The notes under the pieces: generated by a model | Databases searched by the model: none | What the model was told of the DNA's origin: nothing | The model's input: the letters and a program-made list of their open reading frames with translations, nothing else | Source of the DNA: JAGPCK01 sp041675505 | GTDB lineage: Bacteria; Bacteroidota; Bacteroidia; UKL13-3 | Length of the DNA stretch: 64,000 nt | Assembly (NCBI GenBank): GCA_041675505.1 | Contig: JBAYTR010000010.1 | Location: 124,001 to 188,000 of the forward strand | Direction of reading: 5' to 3' | Made by a program: the position numbers and the translations under genes | Shown here: piece after piece, positions 40,880 through 48,948 of the stretch | Position numbering within the stretch: the stretch's first letter is position 1 | Layout of the letters: the number at the start of each line of letters is the position of its first letter

Positions 40880-41674
40880 ATGGAAATAGCAGGTTATTTA
40901 GCATCAGCACTTATCGGAATCTCACTTGGCCTTATTGGCGGTGGAGGATCCATTCTTACCGTACCGGTATTGGTTTATCTTTTTGGCGTGAATGCCGTAG
41001 AGGCCACCGCCTACTCTTTATTTATTGTGGGAGCCACCAGTTTGGTGGGTACTTTCCCTAAATACAAACAAGGATTAGTAGACGTTAAAACAGGATTAAT
41101 TTTTGGCGCACCATCCATTGCAGCCGTTTACCTTACCCGTAAATTTTTGGTGCCGGCTATACCAACAGAAATTTTTACCGCAGGAGATTTTGTGGTAACC
41201 AAAAGTATTCTGATGATGTTACTTTTTGCCGCGCTGATGGTGTTTGCCTCAGTAAGCATGATTCGTGATAAAAAAGCAGTCAGCGAAGAACCCAAAACAG
41301 ATAAAGGATTCAACTACCCGATGATTCTGGCTGAAGGCGCCATAGTGGGTATGCTCACGGGATTGGTTGGTGCAGGCGGTGGGTTTTTAATTATACCCGC
41401 ACTGGTATTGTTCACCGGTTTGTCCATGAAAAAAGCAGTAGGCACCTCGCTCATGATTATTGCCGCGAAGTCACTGATTGGTTTTACGGGAGATTTGGGC
41501 CATTTCGAAATGAACTGGAACCTGCTCATCACCGTTTCCATCATTGCCATTGCCGGTATCTTTTTGGGCAATTACCTCTCGTTAAAAATTGACGGAGCAA
41601 AACTTAAAAAAGGATTTGGCTGGTTTGTATTGGTGATGGGAGTTTACATCATTATTAAAGAGTTGTTTCTTTAA
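40880..41674 (+). CDS. TauE/SafE family sulfite/sulfur-compound exporter
   Basis: A 264-residue membrane protein with about eight hydrophobic segments in two repeats. Each begins with the family motif: G-I-S-L-G-L-I-G-G-G-G-S-I-L-T-V-P-V-L near the N-terminus and G-L-V-G-A-G-G-G-F-L-I-I-P-A-L in the second half. The family moves sulfite, sulfoacetate or related anions. The position at the head of a sulfur-compound locus, with a candidate Crp/Fnr site, fits sulfite efflux. Confidence 0.9.
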   Translation: MEIAGYLASALIGISLGLIGGGGSILTVPVLVYLFGVNAVEATAYSLFIVGATSLVGTFPKYKQGLVDVKTGLIFGAPSIAAVYLTRKFLVPAIPTEIFTAGDFVVTKSILMMLLFAALMVFASVSMIRDKKAVSEEPKTDKGFNYPMILAEGAIVGMLTGLVGAGGGFLIIPALVLFTGLSMKKAVGTSLMIIAAKSLIGFTGDLGHFEMNWNLLITVSIIAIAGIFLGNYLSLKIDGAKLKKGFGWFVLVMGVYIIIKELFL

Positions 41675-41741
41675 TGTAACATAGGTTACACGCTTGTGTA
41701 ACAAAAGTGACCGACCGCAAAAAGAAAGAGTACGAACTTTG
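41675..41741 (+). promoter_or_regulatory. Crp/Fnr-type operator and promoter of the persulfide dioxygenase operon
   Basis: A perfect inverted repeat TGTAAC-ATAG-GTTACA lies at 41675-41690. The -7 candidate is GAACTTTG (41734-41741). The distance from operator centre to the end of the -7 element is 58.5 bases, 22 bases (two turns) more than at the TauE and 52001 promoters, consistent with an activator centred near -63. Confidence 0.65.
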
Positions 41742-41786
41742 TACCAACAAAAGAAAAAAGTATAACACACAAAAAATAATACAACC

Positions 41787-43211
41787 ATGAAAGTAGAACA
41801 GATTTATACAGGATGTTTAGCACAGGGTGCTTACTACATTGAATCAAACGGAGAAGCAGTAGTTATTGATCCGCTGCGTGAAATTACTCCTTACCTCGAA
41901 AGAGCCGCAGTAACCAACGCCAAAATCAAATACGTATTCGAAACGCACTTCCATGCTGATTTCGTTTCGGGTCATATTGATCTGGCAAAAGCTACAGGCG
42001 CTCAAATTGTTTACGGACCAACTACCATGAAAATGGGTTTTGAAACACTGGTAGCGGAAGACGGACAGGAATTCAAAGTGGGTGATGTTACCTTTAAAGT
42101 ATTACATACTCCCGGTCATACCATGGAAAGTACCTGTTACTTATTAAAAGATGAGAGCGGAAAAGACTATGCTTTGTTTAGCGGAGACACGTTGTTTATT
42201 GGAGATGTAGGTCGCCCCGATTTAGCACAGAAAGTTGTGGCCGACTTAACACAAGACAAGTTAGCCTCACATTTATTTGATTCCCTGCGCAACAAAATTA
42301 TGCCGTTGGGTAATGACCTTATTGTTTATCCCGCTCACGGTGCAGGTTCAGCTTGTGGTAAAAACATGAGCAAAGAAACCTTTGATACCCTGGGTCACCA
42401 GAAAGAAACCAATTATGCACTGAGAGCTGATATGACCCGTGAGGAATTTATTAAAGAAGTCATCACCGGTTTAATGCCTCCGCCTGCTTATTTCCCCAAA
42501 AACGTAATGATGAATATACAAGGGTATGACAGCATTAAAGAGGTGCTTGAAAGAGGAACTCAGGCATTAAGTCCTGAAGCATTTGAAGCAGCTGCCAACG
42601 AAACCGGAGCACTTATTCTGGATACGCGCAAAGCGCAGGAGTTTGCCAAAGGTTTTGTACCTAATTCCATCAACATTGGTATTGACGGAAACTTTGCTCC
42701 GTGGGTGGGCGCATTAATTCCCGATATTAAACAAGAGATATTGATAGTTGCTGAAGCCGGTCGTGAAGAAGAGATAGTAACCCGTTTGGCCCGTGTGGGA
42801 TATGACCATGCCATCGGTTACCTCAAAGGTGGTTTTGATGCCTGGAAAAATGCAGGTAAAGAAACCGACAGCATTCCTACCGTTAGCGTAGAAGAGTTTG
42901 CAGCAGCCGAAGTGGCCAACCCCGAAATCAATATTCTGGATGTAAGAAAACAATCCGAGTACCTTTCAGAACATATTGTGAATGCTGAAAATGCCCCATT
43001 GGATTACATAAACGAAAGCATGTTGAAGGTAGATAAAAACAAAACCTACTATGTGCATTGCCAGGGTGGTTACCGCTCCATGATTTTTGCTTCCACATTA
43101 AAAGCACGCGGTTATGATAACCTCATTGATGTAGACGGTGGTTTTAAAGCTATCAAAGATTCAGGAAAGTTTAAGGTAACGGAATACGTTTGCCCTTCCA
43201 CATTATTGTAA
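41787..43211 (+). CDS. Persulfide dioxygenase-rhodanese fusion (MBL fold)
   Basis: A 474-residue protein. Residues 1-235 are a metallo-beta-lactamase domain of the ETHE1/PDO type: ETHFHADFVSGH (about 50-61), LHTPGHTMEST, FSGDTLFIGDVGRPDL and YPAHGAGSACG. These oxidise glutathione or other persulfides to sulfite. Two rhodanese domains follow: the first (about 270-350) has lost the active Cys (VAEAGREEEI), the second (about 375-465) keeps it (HCQGGYRS). The fusion couples persulfide oxidation and sulfur transfer. It leads a long operon. Confidence 0.92.
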   Translation: MKVEQIYTGCLAQGAYYIESNGEAVVIDPLREITPYLERAAVTNAKIKYVFETHFHADFVSGHIDLAKATGAQIVYGPTTMKMGFETLVAEDGQEFKVGDVTFKVLHTPGHTMESTCYLLKDESGKDYALFSGDTLFIGDVGRPDLAQKVVADLTQDKLASHLFDSLRNKIMPLGNDLIVYPAHGAGSACGKNMSKETFDTLGHQKETNYALRADMTREEFIKEVITGLMPPPAYFPKNVMMNIQGYDSIKEVLERGTQALSPEAFEAAANETGALILDTRKAQEFAKGFVPNSINIGIDGNFAPWVGALIPDIKQEILIVAEAGREEEIVTRLARVGYDHAIGYLKGGFDAWKNAGKETDSIPTVSVEEFAAAEVANPEINILDVRKQSEYLSEHIVNAENAPLDYINESMLKVDKNKTYYVHCQGGYRSMIFASTLKARGYDNLIDVDGGFKAIKDSGKFKVTEYVCPSTLL

Positions 43212-43226
43212 GTTCAATTTTTATTA

Positions 43227-43559
43227 ATGCCGATTATGTTTAATTCACTTTTTAAAAAATCATACGAAGATCTAAACGGAACAACTTTCAAACAAACATT
43301 TGAAAGTACACCGGGTGCAGTGTTGCTGGATGTGCGTACCCCAATGGAATATGCCGCTGGCAGTATTCCGGGTTCAGTTAACATGGATATTATGGGATAC
43401 GATTTTCAGGATGACGTAGCTAAGCTGGATAAGAGCAAAACCTATTTTATCTATTGCCGCAGTGGCAACCGTAGCGGACAAGCCTGTGCCATTATGAGCG
43501 AGATGGGATTTACCACTTATAACCTTTCAGGAGGCATTGGTGCCTGGCCCTTTAATTAA
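43227..43559 (+). CDS. Single-domain rhodanese
   Basis: A 110-residue cytoplasmic sulfurtransferase. The start of the fold is VLLDVRTPMEYAAGSIPGSVNMD, and the active Cys lies in the loop Y-C-R-S-G-N-R-S-G-Q-A (about residue 75). It transfers sulfane sulfur as a Cys-persulfide. It is 15 bp downstream of the dioxygenase. A start at the second Met (43236) is possible. Confidence 0.92.
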   Translation: MPIMFNSLFKKSYEDLNGTTFKQTFESTPGAVLLDVRTPMEYAAGSIPGSVNMDIMGYDFQDDVAKLDKSKTYFIYCRSGNRSGQACAIMSEMGFTTYNLSGGIGAWPFN

Positions 43560-43566
43560 AACTTTG

Positions 43567-43597
43567 CAACAGTTCATCACCCGGTGAACTGTTGTTT
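43567..43597 (+). terminator. Hairpin between rhodanese and Usp genes
   Basis: A perfect 10-bp inverted repeat, CAACAGTTCA and TGAACTGTTG, with an 8-base loop and a short T-run. It may stop part of the transcription or stabilise the mRNA segments inside the operon. Confidence 0.65.
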
Positions 43598-43620
43598 GAC
43601 CTTTATAAAACAAACTGACA

Positions 43621-44460
43621 ATGGAAAAAATACTAGTACCGGTTGATTTCAGCGACATCTCTGCATACGGCAGTAGTCTGGCTGTGAAAGTGGCGGCTCA
43701 CTTACATGCCGAGTTACATTTTATTCACGTGGTACCCTTACCCTCGCACGTGTTATTAACTCCCGAAGGAGAAGTATTTGAAGACGGGGATTTTGACACC
43801 AGTATTCCTAAAAAGCGGAAGGAAGAAGCCTTGCTGCAAATGAAAATATGGGTGGAGAAATATTACCCCTCAGCAGTAAATTGTGTGTGCTACGGACATG
43901 TGAACGAAGACATCATCAAATATGCCGATAAACATCAGGCAAGTCTGATAGTGATGGGAACACATGCTGTTTCAGGAGTTAAGGAATTGCTTGCCAATAG
44001 CCACAGTGAGTACATCGCTATGCATAGCCACATTCCGTTGATGACATTGAAATGTGACCGCTCTGATATGGAAGTGAGAAAAATTGTATTGGCCGGCAGC
44101 TTTAAGGAAGACGATGTGCCGCATTGTGAAATGGCCCTGGCTATACAAAAAGCATTTAAAGCACAACTGTACTTGTTGCGGGTAAATACGGCAAATAATT
44201 TTTTAGCTGACGGAGAAGCTTTCCGTCACATGAGAGCATTTGCTGAAAAGCACCGGCTGGAAAATGTGGAATTTGCAGTATACAGTGACAATGATGTAGA
44301 GGAAGGGATTATGCACTTTGTAGCCAAAAACAACATTGACATCATTGCCATTGGCAGTAAACAACGTACCGGTTTGAATAAAATCATTAACGGATGTGTA
44401 TCTGCTGATTTACTGAACCACGTATACAAACCAATTTTAACTTTTAAACTGAAAGACTAA
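43621..44460 (+). CDS. Tandem universal stress protein
   Basis: A 279-residue protein with two Usp folds. The first starts KILVPVDFSDISAYGSSLAVKVA and has IVMGTHAVSGVKELLANSHSEYI, the G-2x-G-9x-S/T-type ATP-binding segment. The second half (about 153-279) keeps the ending IIAIGSKQRTGLNKIINGCVSADLLNH. Cytoplasmic. Inside the sulfur operon, it may respond to energy or sulfur stress; function inferred only from position. Confidence 0.9.
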   Translation: MEKILVPVDFSDISAYGSSLAVKVAAHLHAELHFIHVVPLPSHVLLTPEGEVFEDGDFDTSIPKKRKEEALLQMKIWVEKYYPSAVNCVCYGHVNEDIIKYADKHQASLIVMGTHAVSGVKELLANSHSEYIAMHSHIPLMTLKCDRSDMEVRKIVLAGSFKEDDVPHCEMALAIQKAFKAQLYLLRVNTANNFLADGEAFRHMRAFAEKHRLENVEFAVYSDNDVEEGIMHFVAKNNIDIIAIGSKQRTGLNKIINGCVSADLLNHVYKPILTFKLKD

Positions 44461-44461
44461 T

Positions 44462-45028
44462 ATGATAGACTTACTTAAAGAGCCGTGGCCGTGGTACGTA
44501 AGCGGCCCCATCATCGGAATATCAGTTCCGCTTTTGCTTATACTGGGAAATAAAATGCTGGGCATATCCTCCTCATTGAGGCATGCCTGCGCTGCGGTAG
44601 CTCCTTTCAATATTCAGTTTTTGAAATACAACTGGAAAGCGGAGATGTGGAACATCTTTTTTGTTACCGGTATTTTGCTGGGAGGTTTTATCGGAGGTGT
44701 TTTATTGAATAACGGAGAACCCGTAAACATATCACCTCAAACGGTAGAAGATATCAAAGCACTGGGCATTACTTCATTTGACGGACTATTGCCTTCAGAC
44801 ATTTTCAGCTGGCAAACAGTATTCTCTTTGCAGGGATTAATCATCATTGTATTGGGTGGATTCATGATTGGTTTCGGATCGCGTTATGCGGGTGGTTGCA
44901 CATCGGGCCACGCCATTATGGGTTTGTCAAGCTTGCAATGGCCATCATTGGTTGCCGTGATATTTTTCTTTATCGGTGGTTTGCTGATGACGCACATTTT
45001 ATCTCCATTAATTTATTCACTATTCTAA
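44462..45028 (+). CDS. YeeE/YedE family transporter, first half
   Basis: A 188-residue membrane protein with about five hydrophobic segments. The signature G-F-G-S-R-Y-A-G-G-C-T-S-G-H-A-I-M-G carries the conserved Cys of the YeeE/TsuA thiosulfate transporters. It is followed 10 bp later by the second half, so a two-subunit thiosulfate or sulfane-sulfur carrier is likely. It starts 1 bp after the Usp gene. Confidence 0.92.
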   Translation: MIDLLKEPWPWYVSGPIIGISVPLLLILGNKMLGISSSLRHACAAVAPFNIQFLKYNWKAEMWNIFFVTGILLGGFIGGVLLNNGEPVNISPQTVEDIKALGITSFDGLLPSDIFSWQTVFSLQGLIIIVLGGFMIGFGSRYAGGCTSGHAIMGLSSLQWPSLVAVIFFFIGGLLMTHILSPLIYSLF

Positions 45029-45038
45029 ACCGTCATTC

Positions 45039-45449
45039 ATGAAAAACATTAAATATTTATTAGTGGGTATATTGTTCGGAACAGTATTAACTAAAACAGA
45101 AGCCGTTTCCTGGTTTCGCATTCAGGAGATGTTCCGCTTTCAGAGTTTTCACATGTACGGCATTATCGGTTCTGCTATTGCAGTAGGAGCACTGTCGGTG
45201 TGGTTGCTTAAAAAGTTCAAAGTAAAATCCATTAACGGAGAAGAAATTGTTATCCCCGATAAGCAATTCAGTAAAGGACAAATTTATGGCGGTACTATTT
45301 TCGGGATGGGATGGGCTTTAGCCGGTGCCTGTCCGGGTCCGTTGTATGCCTTGCTGGGTGCAGGTTACTCTGTAATAATAGTTGGCTTGCTCAGTGCCAT
45401 GTTGGGTACCTGGGTGTACAGTTACCTCAAACCAAAATTACCTCATTAA
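45039..45449 (+). CDS. YeeE/YedE family transporter, second half (DUF6691)
   Basis: A 136-residue membrane protein with four hydrophobic segments. The block M-G-W-A-L-A-G-A-C-P-G-P-L-Y-A-L-L-G-A-G is the second conserved Cys motif of the YeeE/YedE fold. It complements the preceding gene. In other phyla both halves occur as one chain. Confidence 0.92.
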   Translation: MKNIKYLLVGILFGTVLTKTEAVSWFRIQEMFRFQSFHMYGIIGSAIAVGALSVWLLKKFKVKSINGEEIVIPDKQFSKGQIYGGTIFGMGWALAGACPGPLYALLGAGYSVIIVGLLSAMLGTWVYSYLKPKLPH

Positions 45450-45451
45450 TC

Positions 45452-45688
45452 ATGAACACAGCATTAAAAAACCTGAGTGTGGTCCGTATCATTCGTTTGG
45501 TATTTGGCCTGTTGGGTATAGTAGCTTTTGCGATGAGTAAGGATCCGATTTTTGCACTTATAGGCGGTGTGCTTTTGGTGCAGGGAGTATTGAACTCAAG
45601 TTGCGGTATTGGTGGCTGTGGTTATCCTCAGTACAAGAAAATAAAAGAGCAGGACGTAAAAGAAGTAAATTTTGAAGAGATAAAATGA
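45452..45688 (+). CDS. DUF2892-type small membrane protein
   Basis: A 78-residue protein from the ATG at 45452; it starts 2 bp after the transporter stop. Two hydrophobic segments (VFGLLGIVAFAM and ALIGGVLLVQGVL) are followed by SSCGIGGCGYPQ, with two Cys five residues apart, and a charged end. DUF2892 domains are frequent partners or fusions of rhodaneses. The Cys pair may accept sulfane sulfur at the membrane; this is inference. Confidence 0.85.
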   Translation: MNTALKNLSVVRIIRLVFGLLGIVAFAMSKDPIFALIGGVLLVQGVLNSSCGIGGCGYPQYKKIKEQDVKEVNFEEIK

Positions 45689-46059
45689 AAAGTAACATAA
45701 CATTTTTTGCAGCCATCTTCGCTTTAATCATGAGCAGTTGCAATGCACAAAATAAAATAAGTGCAGATGAGTTTGAGCAGAAGATGAAAGAGAACAATAC
45801 CATTCTGGTTGATGTACGCACACCGCAAGAGTTTGCTGAGGCGCATTTAAAAGGAGCGGTGAACATTGATATTTATGCTTCTGATTTTGCAGCACGCATG
45901 AATGAGCTGGATAAAACAAATACGATTTTGTTGTATTGCCAAAGCGGCAACCGTAGCGGACAAGCAGCAAGTCAACTTGCTGAATCAGGTTTTGCCGCTA
46001 TATATGATTTGAAGGGTGGCATAGGAGAATGGAAACGTTTGGGTAAGCCTACCGAGTAA
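45685..46059 (+). CDS. Lipoprotein rhodanese
   Basis: A 124-residue sulfurtransferase anchored outside the inner membrane: the signal ends in FALIMSSC (Cys19). The rhodanese fold follows with LVDVRTPQEFAEAHLKGAVNID and the active loop Y-C-Q-S-G-N-R-S-G-Q-A (about residue 90). It overlaps the DUF2892 gene by 4 bases (ATGA) and is 1 bp before the cytochrome gene. It is the periplasmic partner of the cytoplasmic rhodanese at 43227. Confidence 0.92.
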   Translation: MKSNITFFAAIFALIMSSCNAQNKISADEFEQKMKENNTILVDVRTPQEFAEAHLKGAVNIDIYASDFAARMNELDKTNTILLYCQSGNRSGQAASQLAESGFAAIYDLKGGIGEWKRLGKPTE

Positions 46060-46060
46060 A

Positions 46061-47056
46061 ATGATAAAATCATTACCATACGTTCTGGGCATTCTGCTTT
46101 TGCTGGGTATTGTACTTACGGTAAATGATATGCCGCAAGTAACAGAAGAATATGCAGTAGTAACAGCACAACCAACAACACCCGAGCAGTCACTTTGGAA
46201 GACTCCGGATGTAGCAACAGTTCCGTCAGGTGAAGAAGGGGAGTTGGTTAAGTATGGCAAAGAACTGGTACAGTTTACTTCTGCGTATTTAGGTCCGAAA
46301 GGAACGGTGATGCACACTTCCAACGGTATGAATTGCCAGAACTGCCACCTGGATGCCGGTACTAAACCCTGGGGGAATAATTATTTTGCGGTGTACTCTA
46401 CCTATCCCAAATTCAGAGAACGTTCCGGTGCTATTGAAACTATTCCCAAGCGGGTGAACGATTGTTTTGAACGCAGTTTAAACGGCACAGCACTCGACAC
46501 TAACGGAAAAGAAATGCGGGCCATTGTAGCTTACATTAAATGGCTGGGCACAGGAGTAACTCAAGGAGAAAAACCTGCGGGCAGCGGCATTTGGGAACTA
46601 CCTTTTTTGGACCGCGCAGCTAATCCGCAAAACGGTGCTTTGGTATACGAACAAAAGTGCCAGAGTTGTCATCAGGCAGATGGTGCCGGTATTTTAAACG
46701 TAGAAAAAACGGCTTACACATTCCCGCCTTTATGGGGAAAGAACAGCTATAACAACGGAGCAGGACTTTTCCGCCTTTCACGATTTGCAGGATATGTAAA
46801 AACAAACATGCCTCTGGGTGCTTCACACGATGCCCCTCAACTTACAGATGAAGAAGCCTGGGACGTGGCAGCATACGTAAACAGTCAGCAACGCCCGCAG
46901 AAAGATTTGAGTAACGATTGGCCGAACATTTCAGGCAAACCGGTGGATCATCCCTTCGGACCTTTTGCTGACGGATTTTCAGCACAACAACACAAGTACG
47001 GGCCCTTCTCACCCATTAAGGAAAAGAGAGAGTCCATGAAAAAGAATAAAAAATAA
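46061..47056 (+). CDS. tsdA: Dihaem cytochrome c, TsdA-like thiosulfate dehydrogenase
   Basis: A 331-residue exported protein with an N-terminal hydrophobic anchor (about 5-20). Haem sites: CQNCH (about 95-99) and CQSCH (about 202-206). The segment RVNDCFERSLNG (about 135-146) matches the TsdA family, in which the Cys of this segment ligates the first haem, and MNCQNCHLDAGT..WGNN is also typical. TsdA joins two thiosulfate molecules into tetrathionate. With SoxB downstream, it points to thiosulfate oxidation. The direction (oxidase or tetrathionate reductase) cannot be told from sequence. Confidence 0.85.
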   Translation: MIKSLPYVLGILLLLGIVLTVNDMPQVTEEYAVVTAQPTTPEQSLWKTPDVATVPSGEEGELVKYGKELVQFTSAYLGPKGTVMHTSNGMNCQNCHLDAGTKPWGNNYFAVYSTYPKFRERSGAIETIPKRVNDCFERSLNGTALDTNGKEMRAIVAYIKWLGTGVTQGEKPAGSGIWELPFLDRAANPQNGALVYEQKCQSCHQADGAGILNVEKTAYTFPPLWGKNSYNNGAGLFRLSRFAGYVKTNMPLGASHDAPQLTDEEAWDVAAYVNSQQRPQKDLSNDWPNISGKPVDHPFGPFADGFSAQQHKYGPFSPIKEKRESMKKNKK

Positions 47057-47080
47057 ATACCACACTTAAGTTTCACAGAT

Positions 47081-47521
47081 ATGAAAAGTAAAATACTTTT
47101 TACTCTGGCAGCTTTACTCCTATGGATGAGTAATACCGCCTTTGCACAGAAAAACAAAAAGGAGCCATTCAAAAAACATCAGATTGTGATGCAGCTCACC
47201 TCGGCTGATGTGTTGGTGCATAAGAGTTTGGTAAAACAGTTGAATAATTTAAAAAACGGCTGGGGCGATACAGTAGCCATTGAAGTGGTGTGCCACGGTC
47301 CGGGCCTTGATTTTCTGGTTACAGAAAAAACCAAATACAAAGAAGAAATATATAAACTCAAAGAACGAGGCATCGTATTTACTGCATGTGAAAATTCCAT
47401 GCGCGAAAGAGAAGTTACCAAAGAAGCCATATTGCCGGATATGCATTTTGTGCTGATGGGAATAGGAGAAATTGTATTAAAGCAGGAGCAAGGTTGGACG
47501 TACATTAAAGCAGGGTTTTAA
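47081..47521 (+). CDS. Exported DsrE-family protein
   Basis: A 146-residue protein with a signal peptide (...LLLWMSNTAFAQ). The mature part has the DsrE/YchN fold: VHKSLVKQLNNLKNGWGDTVAIEVVCHGPGLDFL and a conserved Cys in VFTACENSMRER (about residue 102). Related proteins carry sulfur atoms as persulfides or trisulfides. Being exported, it may receive sulfur from the lipoprotein rhodanese. It directly abuts the porin gene. Confidence 0.88.
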   Translation: MKSKILFTLAALLLWMSNTAFAQKNKKEPFKKHQIVMQLTSADVLVHKSLVKQLNNLKNGWGDTVAIEVVCHGPGLDFLVTEKTKYKEEIYKLKERGIVFTACENSMREREVTKEAILPDMHFVLMGIGEIVLKQEQGWTYIKAGF

Positions 47522-48937
47522 GTGAAAAAGATTTTTTTATACATCAGCCTCTTCTTGTCATTCTCCGCAATGGCGCAGCATCAGCCGTATATTCACTACT
47601 CGGAACATGAGCGCGATACAACAGATACAAAAACGCTTCAGCAGTTCCTTCGCAAGGGAGAATTTTTTGGTCACACGCGCTACTTCTTTATGGCTACGGA
47701 TAATGCAGCGGGTCTGTCAGATTATTATGCCAATGGTTTTGGTATGGGCATCGGCTATGAAACCGGCAGGTTCAAAAACTTTCAGGTAGGCATCAGCGGA
47801 TTTTTTATTTACAACATTCACTCCTCAGATTTAAGTACCAAAGACGCAGCAACAGGATTACCTAACCGATACGAAATGGCTTTGTTTGATATGGAGAATC
47901 CCAAAAACCACCGCGACATGGATCGTCTGGAGGATTTATACATTCGCTATACATATAAAAAATCATTTGTAAAATTTGGTAAGCAACACATCAAAACTCC
48001 GTTTATCAATCCGCAGGATGGACGCATGCGACCTACACTGGCAGAGGGCGCAGTGGTGGAATGGAACCAGGTAAAAAACCTGAAGGTAGATGCGGGTTGG
48101 TTGTATGGCATCTCTCCCCGGGGCACAGTGAAGTGGTACGGTATAGGCGAATCTTTTGGGGTATATCCGGGAGGTGTTAACCCCGATGGAACCAAATCAG
48201 GCTATGCGAATAATGTTTCATCAGACGCGTTGTTTTATTTGGGAGTTACCAAAAATTTTGGAAAAAACACCCGCGTTCAGTTGTGGGATCAGTACGTTGA
48301 TAATGTATTTAACACAGCACTGCTTCAGGTGAACAATGAGTGGGGTATAAATTCTGATAAGTCGTCACAATTGGTTTCCGGTGCGCAGGTAATTTTTCAG
48401 CAAGCACTCCACAACGGTGGCAATGCCGATCAATCCAAAACGTTCATGTTAAAAAACAATGAGGCGTATACTTACGGGCTTCGGTTGGGTTATGCTAAAA
48501 AAGATAAGTGGGCCATTACGGCTAACTACAACCACATAGCGGGAACAGGCAGGTACCTGATGCCGCGCGAGTGGGGACGTGATCCGTTCTTTACCTTTAT
48601 GCCACGAGAACGAAACGAGGGCTTTGGAAATGCTGATGCGATGAATGTGGTATGGAGTAAAACCTTTAAAAAGGCAGGAATAAAATCTGACATTGGTTAC
48701 GGACACTTTTATCTGCCTGATGTAAAAAACACCGCACTTAACAAATATGCCTTACCTTCTTACAGTCAGTTTAATGCCGACATCAGGTATGGATTTAAAG
48801 GATTTTTAAAAGGCATGGAGCTGCAGTTTTTGTATGTTTACAAAGCACCTTTGGGTAAAACATACGGTGACGATAAATATGTTTTTAATAAGGTAAACAT
48901 GTCGTTGTATAATGTAATTTTGAACTATCACTTTTAA
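47522..48937 (+). CDS. Outer-membrane porin (OprD/OprB-like)
   Basis: A 471-residue protein that starts with GTG immediately after the DsrE stop. A signal peptide (MKKIFLYISLFLSFSAMAQ) is followed by a 16- to 18-strand-type barrel: alternating aromatic strands, VKFGKQHIKTPFINPQDGRM, and a last strand NVILNYHF. It probably lets thiosulfate or related anions into the periplasm, as inferred from the operon. Confidence 0.8.
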   Translation: MKKIFLYISLFLSFSAMAQHQPYIHYSEHERDTTDTKTLQQFLRKGEFFGHTRYFFMATDNAAGLSDYYANGFGMGIGYETGRFKNFQVGISGFFIYNIHSSDLSTKDAATGLPNRYEMALFDMENPKNHRDMDRLEDLYIRYTYKKSFVKFGKQHIKTPFINPQDGRMRPTLAEGAVVEWNQVKNLKVDAGWLYGISPRGTVKWYGIGESFGVYPGGVNPDGTKSGYANNVSSDALFYLGVTKNFGKNTRVQLWDQYVDNVFNTALLQVNNEWGINSDKSSQLVSGAQVIFQQALHNGGNADQSKTFMLKNNEAYTYGLRLGYAKKDKWAITANYNHIAGTGRYLMPREWGRDPFFTFMPRERNEGFGNADAMNVVWSKTFKKAGIKSDIGYGHFYLPDVKNTALNKYALPSYSQFNADIRYGFKGFLKGMELQFLYVYKAPLGKTYGDDKYVFNKVNMSLYNVILNYHF

Positions 48938-48948
48938 CAAACTTTAAC

